Shown here: positions 8,491 through 15,659 of the stretch, in pieces
Layout of the letters: every line of letters starts with the position of its first letter
Numbering within the stretch: the stretch's first letter is position 1
Assembly: GCA_024233215.1 (NCBI GenBank)
Contig: JACKPW010000024.1
Span: 12,035 to 76,034 of the forward strand
Length of the DNA stretch: 64,000 nt
Direction: 5' to 3'
Origin: Verrucomicrobiales bacterium
GTDB lineage: Bacteria; Verrucomicrobiota; Verrucomicrobiia; Limisphaerales; J093
Made by a program: the position numbers and the translations under genes
Notes under the pieces: model-generated
Told to the model about the DNA's origin: nothing
The model's input: only the letters and a program-made list of their open reading frames with translations
Databases searched by the model: none

Positions 8491-9561
8491 ATGGCGCTGC
8501 CGGCTTCCCCGTTGTCCAAGGTCTGCAAGGAGATCCGCGATCACCTGATCTCGCAGATCCAGGTGTCCGAGGGCAGCAAGCTGACCGTGGTACTGGGCAC
8601 TCCCGCCGACGCCGCCTCGACCGATGCGGCGGACAGCACCCATCGCCTGAACCTCTTCTTCTTCCGGTTCGAGCCGGCCGGCCTCTTTCCCGACACGCTG
8701 CCGGGGGAGACCGGATGGCTGCGGGGCTTCTGCCTGATCACCCCCTTCGCCTGTGACGAGAGCGTGGAGGGCGGGGAGGAACCGGTGGACGGCAGTCCGG
8801 AAGGTGCGGGCACGACCATCGGTGCCGGTGAGAACGACCTGAGACTGATCGGCGAAGTGGTACGGGTGTTCCATGAGAAACCCGTGTTCCGCTGCAATGT
8901 GAACGGGCAGGATTACCACGTTCAGACCATTTTCCAGCCGCTGGCCCTCGACCAACTCAACCAGCTCTGGTCCACCCAGGGAGAGACGATTTACCGGCCA
9001 TCAGTCCTGTATGAGGTGTCGTTGGCTCCAGTGATCCCCAACGACGCGGCCCGGCCTTCGCCGCTGACCGGCAGTTTCGGTTTGACGGTGCAGGCGGATC
9101 TCGATGCCTCGGCACCGCCGGCGTCGCCGCGCACACCGGAGGTCCCGAGGATGACCCCGAACATCGCCCAGCCGGACTGGACGCCGGCGATCGCACTCGT
9201 CCACGGGGATGCGTGCGGGTTCAGCTTCAGCTTCGCCCTTGGAAGTCAGGCGCTGGCGGACTTCGTACCGCGCGTCTGGCTGGCCGGCAAGCCGGGGGAT
9301 TCAGTCACGCTGCGGTGGCAGACCTGGGAAGCCGCCAACGGCTGGCAGACCGTCAACCCCGGCATCCAGGCCATCATTCAGGACGCCTCCATCGACCCGG
9401 CGTCGGTCGCGGACGCCAGCACCCAGGATCTGGCACTGCCTTTCGATGACCGCAGCGGCCAGATGTTGCTCCATGCCGAGCGGGAATATGTCCGGGCGAG
9501 TGACGGGGTGACGTTGACAGTCCGCTCGAATCCCCTGTTGATCAGTCTGTACACCGGATAG
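8491..9561 (+). CDS. eCIS DUF4255 protein (Afp16-like tail terminator/cap)
   Basis: 356 residues. The N-terminal half, from VCKEIRDHLISQI through HRLNLFFFRFEPAGLFPD and RGFCLITPFA to the IGEVVRVFHEKPVF segment, is the DUF4255 domain. In Afp and related systems this protein (Afp16 type) caps the distal end of the sheath-tube and sets particle ends. The C-terminal third (about 230-356) is extended: it has immunoglobulin-like strand patterns and may decorate the cap (inference). It starts 1 base after the previous stop. Confidence 0.85.
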   Translation: MALPASPLSKVCKEIRDHLISQIQVSEGSKLTVVLGTPADAASTDAADSTHRLNLFFFRFEPAGLFPDTLPGETGWLRGFCLITPFACDESVEGGEEPVDGSPEGAGTTIGAGENDLRLIGEVVRVFHEKPVFRCNVNGQDYHVQTIFQPLALDQLNQLWSTQGETIYRPSVLYEVSLAPVIPNDAARPSPLTGSFGLTVQADLDASAPPASPRTPEVPRMTPNIAQPDWTPAIALVHGDACGFSFSFALGSQALADFVPRVWLAGKPGDSVTLRWQTWEAANGWQTVNPGIQAIIQDASIDPASVADASTQDLALPFDDRSGQMLLHAEREYVRASDGVTLTVRSNPLLISLYTG

Positions 9562-9567
9562 CCCCCG

Positions 9568-10914
9568 ATGCCCGCCCCCCAATCCAGCACCTCCCTGCTT
9601 GCTGCCTTCCAGGTGGAATGGCAGCGGCTGGACTTCCTGGCTTGGTGCCTTTCGCGTGGCCGCCGCGGGGAACCGGTGGGGGATGCGGAAATTGCCCCGT
9701 TGCGGCAACTGCAAACCCAGGTGGAATCGCTGCGTCAGCCGGGTGGACCGTGGGAAACCGCGCTGGGATTCGGCCTGGGGCATCTCGAATACGACATCCT
9801 CGTCTGCGCCCTTGGCCCGGAACTGGAACCACGTCTCGGCTGGGCCTTCCAGAACCTGCAGGCCGGCGCCTCCCAACCGTGGGCAAGCCGCGCGCTCATA
9901 CAGGAATTGTTCGCGCTGGAACCCGAGCAATCGGAAAGCCTCCGCCAGGCCTTGAGCCCCCGGGGCGCCCTGCGTCGGCGACGTCTCCTCCGCGTCGAGC
10001 AGGACGACCCTTATCGGCCCATCACCCCGGAGCCGTGGGTCGTCACGCGACTGACGGGGCGTCCCCAGGAAGTCGTGCCTCCACCGGGGGCGACGCTGGT
10101 GGACCAGGCGGCAACCTGGGACGACCTGGTGCTTCCTCCGGGGCGCCTGGCCATGTTGCGCGAGTTCATGCTCTGGATTGAACACCGCGACACCGTGGTG
10201 GAGGCCTGGGGGGGACAACGGGTCGGGGGACCCGTCGCGCTGTTCACCGGGCCATCCGGGACCGGCAAGACCTATGCGGCAAGCGTGATTGCGAACGCCC
10301 TGCGGTGGCGGCTGTATCAGATCGACCTGGGACGTCTGGTCAGCAAATACGTGGGCGAAACCGAGGAGAATCTCAACCGGCTGTTTGACGCGGCGCACGG
10401 CCAGGCGGTGGTGCTCCAGTTCGACGAGGCGGACGCGCTGTTCTCGAAGCGCGGCGAGGTGAAGGAGGCCCGCGATCGCTATGCCAACATGGAGGTCAGC
10501 CATCTGCTCACCCGCATCGAGGCCCACGACGGGCCGTGCATTCTGACGACGAACCTGCGCAAGCAGCTCGACTCCGCCTTTACCCGCAGATTCCAGATGG
10601 TCGTGGAGTTTCCGCGCCCCGGCGCCGGCTCACGGGCCGAGCTGTGGCGCCGGTTGCTGCCGCCCCGCGCGCCGCTGGCGCCCGAGGTCGACCCGGTCTT
10701 TCTGGGTAACGCGGTGGCTCTCACTGGCGGTGGCATCCGCAATGCCGCCCTCCACGCCGCCTACCTCGCGGCCGGGATGAAACAGGTGATCGGGCTGGGC
10801 CAGATCGCCCACGCGGTGTACCGCGAACTCGCGAAGGAAGGCCGGGAAGTCGCGGCCCAGGATCTCGGGCCCCTCGCCGCCCATCTTCCCCGGGGGTTGA
10901 ACAATGAGCACTGA
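9568..10914 (+). CDS. eCIS AAA+ ATPase (Afp15-like)
   Basis: 448 residues with an N-terminal domain of about 190 residues, then one AAA+ module. Walker A is GPSGTGKT (228-235, Lys234). Walker B is VVLQFDEADALF (Asp286, Glu287). Sensor and arginine-finger segments follow in ILTTNLRKQLDSAFTRRF, and a lid domain ends near residue 430. Afp15-type ATPases are conserved in eCIS and thought to act in particle assembly or cargo loading, not in reuse of the sheath as ClpV does. The last 11 bases overlap the next small gene. Confidence 0.92.
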   Translation: MPAPQSSTSLLAAFQVEWQRLDFLAWCLSRGRRGEPVGDAEIAPLRQLQTQVESLRQPGGPWETALGFGLGHLEYDILVCALGPELEPRLGWAFQNLQAGASQPWASRALIQELFALEPEQSESLRQALSPRGALRRRRLLRVEQDDPYRPITPEPWVVTRLTGRPQEVVPPPGATLVDQAATWDDLVLPPGRLAMLREFMLWIEHRDTVVEAWGGQRVGGPVALFTGPSGTGKTYAASVIANALRWRLYQIDLGRLVSKYVGETEENLNRLFDAAHGQAVVLQFDEADALFSKRGEVKEARDRYANMEVSHLLTRIEAHDGPCILTTNLRKQLDSAFTRRFQMVVEFPRPGAGSRAELWRRLLPPRAPLAPEVDPVFLGNAVALTGGGIRNAALHAAYLAAGMKQVIGLGQIAHAVYRELAKEGREVAAQDLGPLAAHLPRGLNNEH

Positions 10915-11143
10915 GATCGGACAACTGCGCCTCACCCTGCCGCCCGGGTTCGAACGCCGGGCCCACCGGATCGGCCGGCTCGTCGGCGAGGCGCTCGCGG
11001 AACGGACACTGCCGGCCGGCCGGCTCCCGCGGGTCAACGTGGGACCGCTCAAGCTCGATGCCCGGCGCTCCAACCACGCCATCGCAAGTGACCTCGCACG
11101 GCACATCCACCTCGCCATCGAACGGCAAACCCGCAATCACTGA
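10904..11143 (+). CDS. Small eCIS-associated protein of unknown function
   Basis: 79 residues starting MSTEIGQLRLTLPPGFERRAHRI and containing LPRVNVGPLKLDARRSNHAIASDLARHI. The pattern is a strand, a helix, another strand and a helix. Its place between the ATPase and the CIS tube protein, with overlap of the ATPase end, matches a small conserved gene of similar eCIS operons. No catalytic motif is visible. A baseplate or ATPase-partner role is possible, but this is inference. Confidence 0.6.
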   Translation: MSTEIGQLRLTLPPGFERRAHRIGRLVGEALAERTLPAGRLPRVNVGPLKLDARRSNHAIASDLARHIHLAIERQTRNH

Positions 11144-11146
11144 ACC

Positions 11147-11794
11147 ATGCTCTCCCCCACGAAAGGGTTTCTCGTCGAATACGCCCTCGCCCTGCCCCCG
11201 TTGGTGCTGGCGTTCGACTTCAACCCGCAAACCCTCACCCGAAACCGCAGTGTCACCCTCACGCTCGGGAGCACCCCCGCCACCCGCGGCGGTTACGACT
11301 TCGCCCTCCCCACCGAAACCGCCCGCGTCGCCCAGGGGGTGGCGGTCGAACCGGAGAGCTTTGACGTGGAGATCCTGCTCGACGCCACGGACCGGATGAA
11401 TGACGGCGATCCGATTGCCGGCGAGATGGGGATCCAACCGGAGCTGGACACGTTGCGCAGCATGGTGGAACCAAAGACCCAGGGTCCCGGTGGGCTGCAG
11501 GTCCTGGCGAGCCTGGGGGAGCTCGGATCACGCGCCTTTCAACGATCGCAGACTGCCTCCGTACTCCTGTTCGTCTGGGGCAGCCACGTGTTACCGGTGT
11601 TCCTGAAGGGCATCGAGGTCGGGGAGTCGGCTCATCTGCCGGACCTCACCCCCTACCGGGCCACGGTCAAACTCACCCTCCAGGTGATCGAGGGCAACAA
11701 CCCCTTCTACGAGGTCGAGAAGGTGCGCCAGGTGGTCGGCGCCGGCTTGAACACCGCCCGCACCGTCACTTCCGCCATCGGAGGACTGTTCTGA
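11147..11794 (+). CDS. CIS tube-family protein (tube initiator/adaptor, Afp5/Afp7-like)
   Basis: 215 residues with the pattern of the CIS_tube family: an N-terminal KGFLVEYALALPPLVLAFDFNPQTLTRNRS, the central ESFDVEILLDATDRMNDGDP, and a LPVFLKGIEV then YRATVKLTLQVIE C-terminal half-barrel. In eCIS and phages such proteins adapt the tube to the baseplate hub. It is directly followed by the LysM gene with a 1-base overlap (TGATG), and LysM-type partners bind this family in related baseplates. Confidence 0.8.
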   Translation: MLSPTKGFLVEYALALPPLVLAFDFNPQTLTRNRSVTLTLGSTPATRGGYDFALPTETARVAQGVAVEPESFDVEILLDATDRMNDGDPIAGEMGIQPELDTLRSMVEPKTQGPGGLQVLASLGELGSRAFQRSQTASVLLFVWGSHVLPVFLKGIEVGESAHLPDLTPYRATVKLTLQVIEGNNPFYEVEKVRQVVGAGLNTARTVTSAIGGLF

Positions 11795-12084
11795 TGCTGC
11801 TGAAGGATTCACGCTACCTGGGCACCCGCCGGTTCGACCCCGACCCCACGGGCACGGTGCGGTGCAAGGGCACGACGTCCCGGGCCATCGGTCCGGCAAC
11901 CGGCGTCCTGGAGCACGTCGTCCGCGAAGGCGACCGTCTGGACCTGCTGGCCCGCCATTACTACGGCGACGACCGGCTGTGGTGGCGCATTCTGGACGCC
12001 AATCCGGACCTGCTCAACGGCGCCTGGCTTTCCCTCCCGGAAAGCGTCGGCGAGACAATCCTGATTCCGCGTGCGAAGGAGTAG
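11794..12084 (+). CDS. LysM-domain baseplate protein
   Basis: 96 residues with one LysM-like domain at the C-terminal half: VREGDRLDLLARHYYGDDRLWWRILDANPDLL, ending in GETILIPRAKE. Small LysM proteins (gpX or gp53-like) occur in nearly every contractile tail and lie at the wedge/hub interface rather than binding peptidoglycan freely. The N-terminus with TGTVRCKGTTSRAIGP is a short arm. Both flanking genes are within 10 bases. Confidence 0.85.
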   Translation: MLLKDSRYLGTRRFDPDPTGTVRCKGTTSRAIGPATGVLEHVVREGDRLDLLARHYYGDDRLWWRILDANPDLLNGAWLSLPESVGETILIPRAKE

Positions 12085-12090
12085 GACGCC

Positions 12091-13239
12091 ATGCTGCTTG
12101 ACCTCTTCTCCTCAAAGGACCGCGCTCCGGCGGAACTGGTGCTCACGGTGGATGGTGCGGAGATCGCCGATCTCTACCCGTTCTTGATCGAGGCGACGGT
12201 TGAACTCAGCCGCGCGGAGGCCGCCACGGCCTCGCTCACATTCGAAGCGCGGCGGGACGAGTTCGGCCGTTGGAGCGTGCAGGACGAGGAGGTGCTGAAG
12301 CCCTGGGCCCGAATCATCATCTCCGCGGCGTTTGGCAGCCGGACCGAGGAGATCATGCGCGGTTACGTCCGCGAAATCCGCCTGGAGACCCCGGAGGATG
12401 CCGGGGCGGCGCGGGTGAAGGTGGACTGCCAGGACGACTCCACGCGCCTGGACCGCGAACATCGGCGACGCACCTGGGGCACGGAGGACCTCCCCTACAG
12501 TGACGAGCTCATTCTCAACGAAATCCTCGCGCCCTACGGGTTGGTGGCCGACTCCGACAGCGGCTCCGGACAGGACAATCTCGTGGGACTCGCCCAGGAC
12601 GACACCGACATCAAGTTCCTCAAGGCCCGGGCGGAGTTCAACGGGTATGAGCTCATCTTCCGCGAAGGGCGGGTCTACTTCGGTCCGATGCGCCTGACCG
12701 CCGATCCGCAGGACACGATGCTTGTCTACGCCGGGATGGACACCAACTGCCTGACGCTGAGCGTCCGGGCCGACGGACACCAGGCCGACGCGGTGGCCTA
12801 CGACGCCCCGGCGGCCAGCGGGGATGCCACCACGCCGGAGACGGTTTACCCGGACCTGCCGTTGCTGGGCACCGAACGTGCGGACAGCCAGGCGGCGGGT
12901 TTGGAGCCCTTTGTCTGGAAGCTTTCCGCCGAGGCCGGGGCCGACGCCCAGCGTCTGCAGGTCCTGGCCCAGATGAAGGCGAACGACCTCGACATCCACC
13001 GCCTGCAGGGGGAGGGCGAACTCGATGGCACGTTGTATGGCCACGTGCTACAGGTCGGGTTGCCGGTGCCGGTGGACGGGTTGGGCGACCGGCTTTCCGG
13101 GGTGTACTACGTGGACAGCGTCAGCCACAGCTTCACGGCCGCCGGCTACAAGCAGCGCTTTCGGATCCTCCGCAACGCTTACGGGGACAACCTCGACAGC
13201 GTTTCGGGACTGGCCGGCGCGCTCATGGGAGTTCTGTAA
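12091..13239 (+). CDS. eCIS hub protein, gpD/VgrG N-domain-like
   Basis: 382 residues resembling phage late-control gpD and the N-terminal part of VgrG/Afp8. It begins with a strand-rich barrel (AELVLTVDGAEIADLYPFLIEATVELSRAEAA), followed by the second barrel with GYVREIRLETPEDAGAARVKVDCQDDS and the LGTERADSQAAG segment. The C-terminal domain, with LDGTLYGHVLQVGLPV then GVYYVDSVSHSFTAAGYKQRF, closes the hub. In Afp and PVC the hub and needle are one protein, whereas here the spike is the next gene; the two overlap by 1 base (TAATG). Confidence 0.85.
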   Translation: MLLDLFSSKDRAPAELVLTVDGAEIADLYPFLIEATVELSRAEAATASLTFEARRDEFGRWSVQDEEVLKPWARIIISAAFGSRTEEIMRGYVREIRLETPEDAGAARVKVDCQDDSTRLDREHRRRTWGTEDLPYSDELILNEILAPYGLVADSDSGSGQDNLVGLAQDDTDIKFLKARAEFNGYELIFREGRVYFGPMRLTADPQDTMLVYAGMDTNCLTLSVRADGHQADAVAYDAPAASGDATTPETVYPDLPLLGTERADSQAAGLEPFVWKLSAEAGADAQRLQVLAQMKANDLDIHRLQGEGELDGTLYGHVLQVGLPVPVDGLGDRLSGVYYVDSVSHSFTAAGYKQRFRILRNAYGDNLDSVSGLAGALMGVL

Positions 13240-14057
13240 TGCCTGACAACCTCCAACGACAACTGGCACAGGGCATGGCCACGCGGCGTGCCTTCGGGAA
13301 GTATCGCGGATTTGTGGTGGACAACGACGATCCCCAAAGACTCGCCAGGGTGACCCTGCGGGTTCCGGCACTGCTCGGCGATGCCGAAACGGGCTGGGCC
13401 CTTCCCTGCCTCCCCTGCGGCGGCCTGGCGAACCAGGGGTTCTTCACCGTCCCCCCCGTGGGCGCCCAGGTCTGGGTCGAGTTCGAGGGGGGTAACATGG
13501 ATTTCCCCATCTGGACCGGCACCTTCTGGCAGACATCGGGCGATCCGCCGTCCGACGTGCAGGACCAGCCCACCACTCAGGTGTGGCGAAGCGCGAAGGG
13601 ACACGTGCTGCTCCTGGAGGACAAGGATGACGCCGAGGAGGTCAAACTGCTGCATTCGGCGGGCGCCAGCCTGGACCTCGACTCCGACGGGAACGTCGAA
13701 CTGACAGACAACCATGGCGCCAGACTGACGCTGGACGCCACCCACAACAAGGCCGTGCTGGAGGATGCCAACGGGAACACCCTGGTATTGTCCAGCCAGG
13801 GGGCCACCCTCGAGGACGCGAACGGCAACAAGCTCGAAATGGCGGCCTCCGGGGTGAAGGTCAGCTCCAGCGCCACCATCACCCTGGAGGGCAGCCAGGT
13901 CATGCTGGGCGGCAGCGGTGGCGAACCGGTCATCAAGGGCACCAGCTTCCTCACCTTGTTCGCCACGCACGTGCATCCCACCGGAGTCGGCCCCTCCGGC
14001 CCCCCCGTGCCGCAGGGCGAGATGACGAGTCTGTCCACCAAGGTCCTGTGCAGTTGA
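13239..14057 (+). CDS. eCIS spike protein, phage baseplate assembly protein V-like
   Basis: 272 residues. An OB-fold (about 20-115) carries YRGFVVDNDDPQRLARVTLRVPALLGD, GWALPCLPCGG, FTVPPVGAQVWVEFEGGN and FPIWTGTFW, as in gpV/gp5. Then comes a beta-helix needle of short repeats (about 120-220) with ELTDNHGARLTLDA and LEDANGN repeats. The C-terminus has a THVHPTGVGPSGPPVPQG segment typical of gpV-type spikes. No separate PAAR tip gene is visible, so this protein may form its own tip. Beta-helical LEDANGN repeats occur twice in tandem. Confidence 0.88.
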   Translation: MPDNLQRQLAQGMATRRAFGKYRGFVVDNDDPQRLARVTLRVPALLGDAETGWALPCLPCGGLANQGFFTVPPVGAQVWVEFEGGNMDFPIWTGTFWQTSGDPPSDVQDQPTTQVWRSAKGHVLLLEDKDDAEEVKLLHSAGASLDLDSDGNVELTDNHGARLTLDATHNKAVLEDANGNTLVLSSQGATLEDANGNKLEMAASGVKVSSSATITLEGSQVMLGGSGGEPVIKGTSFLTLFATHVHPTGVGPSGPPVPQGEMTSLSTKVLCS

Positions 14058-14067
14058 GGATACCGAC

Positions 14068-14454
14068 ATGGCACGCAACCTCGTTGATCCCCCCTACCTC
14101 GCCTTCCCGTTCCGCATCACGAACGGCTCTCCCGCCCTGGCGGACCGCTCGGCTCACATCCGGGGTCGGATCGAGCAGGTGCTGTTCACGCTTCCCGGCG
14201 AACGGGTGTTCCGACCCGAGTTCGGAGCCGGCGTGAAGGCACTGGTCTTCGAGCCCAACGACACCCCGCTCTGGCAGATCACGAAACGCCGGCTTCTCGC
14301 CTCGCTCGCCCAGGCGCTTCAGGGCGACGTCGAACCCAAAAGCATCGAGGTCGAGATCACGGGCGAGGACGCGGGCCTGACGATCCGCATCGGCTACACC
14401 CTGGCGGCCGTGGGCCACCGCGACACCCAGTTGTTCCAGCTCGGAGGTTCCTGA
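14068..14454 (+). CDS. gp25/gpW-family baseplate wedge protein
   Basis: 128 residues of the gp25-like lysozyme-fold family, which bridges wedge to sheath and tube. Characteristic pieces are DPPYLAFPFRI near the N-terminus, HIRGRIEQVLFTLPGERVFRPEFGAGVKALVFEPND in the middle with the conserved E-R-x-x-x-P-E-F-G core, and a C-terminal IRIGYTL strand. The stop overlaps the next start by 1 base (TGATG), so it is coupled with the downstream baseplate protein. Confidence 0.93.
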   Translation: MARNLVDPPYLAFPFRITNGSPALADRSAHIRGRIEQVLFTLPGERVFRPEFGAGVKALVFEPNDTPLWQITKRRLLASLAQALQGDVEPKSIEVEITGEDAGLTIRIGYTLAAVGHRDTQLFQLGGS

Positions 14455-15659
14455 TGGCCGGCGACCCCAAACTCAACCTGCTCTTCGACGGACGCTGCCC
14501 GGACTGCGGCCAGCGCCAGGTGACATTGCCGGCCACGTCGCCGGAGGTGGGCGACGACTTCGACTGGGACCTGCGCGACTACGACAGCTTCCGCCTCTTC
14601 ATGCTGCAGGAGCTGTCCGCACGTTTTCCGGAGCGAAGACGTTGGACTCCGGCCGATGTGGAGGTGGCCCTCGCCGAGCTGCTGGCCTACGGACTGGACC
14701 AACTCTCGGATGCCCTCGACCGCGCGACGGCGGAGACTTGTCTGGAGACCGCCCGCCGCCCCGAATCACTGCGACGGCTGCTGAAGCTCGTCGGCTACGA
14801 CGCCGCCGGCCTGGCCAAACGGCTGCGCGCAAAGCCGTTTGACGAGCTTGCCCCGGAGGCCGCGCGGGAATCGCTGACGCCGGCGGATCTTGCGCGCTTC
14901 GACAACTGGTGGCTGGATCATCCGGAGAAGATGGACCTGGCGCGCCTCGACGGCCCCCGGGCCATTCATGACCAGCACCGCATGGTCACCCTGGCGGATT
15001 TCGAGGTCCGGCTGGCAGAGCACCCACTGGTCCTCCGCGCCTATGCCTGGGAGAGCTGGGACGGCGCCTGGTCCACGGTCCACGTGGCGGTGATTCCGTG
15101 GCAGCCGGACGCCGGATCCCTCGGGCTGGATGACCCGGGGAACTACAGTGACGAGGTGTGGGAGAAGACGGTCGCCTTCCACGCAGCCCGCGGCATCTTC
15201 CTTCCGCCGGATGAAACCGCCAGCGTCCGCCTCGTGCTCTACCCCTATCTGGAAGCCTATCGCATGGTGGGCCAGGAAGTGGTCCTGGAAGAGGCGGTGC
15301 GGGTGGGCATCCAGATGTCCGTCTCGGTGCAGGTTCGGGGGGACTACTTCCAGTCCGAAATCCGGCATGCCATCGAACGCGCCCTCGGCACCGGGCCGGG
15401 CGGTTTCTTCGAGCCGGGCCGACTGCGTTTCGGCGAGGACCTGCTGGCAAGCGACATCTACCAGGCGCTCATGGCCCTCGAGGGGGTGGAGAACGTCTGC
15501 CTTAACCGGTTCAAGCGGCTGGGTGACCGGTACACCGACCAGGCAGCGTCCGGGCGGATCGTGTTGGAAGGCCTGGAGGTTGCGGTCTGCGACAACGACC
15601 CGGCGGGTCCGGACCGGGGCTATTACGGCCTGACGCTGCGGGGAGGGAGGAAGGGATGA
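14454..15659 (+). CDS. Baseplate wedge protein (Afp11/gpJ-like) with N-terminal CxxC
   Basis: 401 residues. The N-terminus has a CPDC pair (about residue 13) and a helical domain with FMLQELSARFPERRRWTPADVEVALAELLAYGLDQLSDALDRA, the helix bundle common to wedge proteins of the gp6/gpJ type. The rest, including HRMVTLADFEVRLAEHPLVLRAYAWESWDGAWSTVHVAVIP and a segment near VFLEEAVRVGIQMSVSVQVRGDYF, fits the baseplate J fold. It forms one of two related wedge components with the next gene, which starts by ATGA overlap. Confidence 0.8.
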   Translation: MAGDPKLNLLFDGRCPDCGQRQVTLPATSPEVGDDFDWDLRDYDSFRLFMLQELSARFPERRRWTPADVEVALAELLAYGLDQLSDALDRATAETCLETARRPESLRRLLKLVGYDAAGLAKRLRAKPFDELAPEAARESLTPADLARFDNWWLDHPEKMDLARLDGPRAIHDQHRMVTLADFEVRLAEHPLVLRAYAWESWDGAWSTVHVAVIPWQPDAGSLGLDDPGNYSDEVWEKTVAFHAARGIFLPPDETASVRLVLYPYLEAYRMVGQEVVLEEAVRVGIQMSVSVQVRGDYFQSEIRHAIERALGTGPGGFFEPGRLRFGEDLLASDIYQALMALEGVENVCLNRFKRLGDRYTDQAASGRIVLEGLEVAVCDNDPAGPDRGYYGLTLRGGRKG

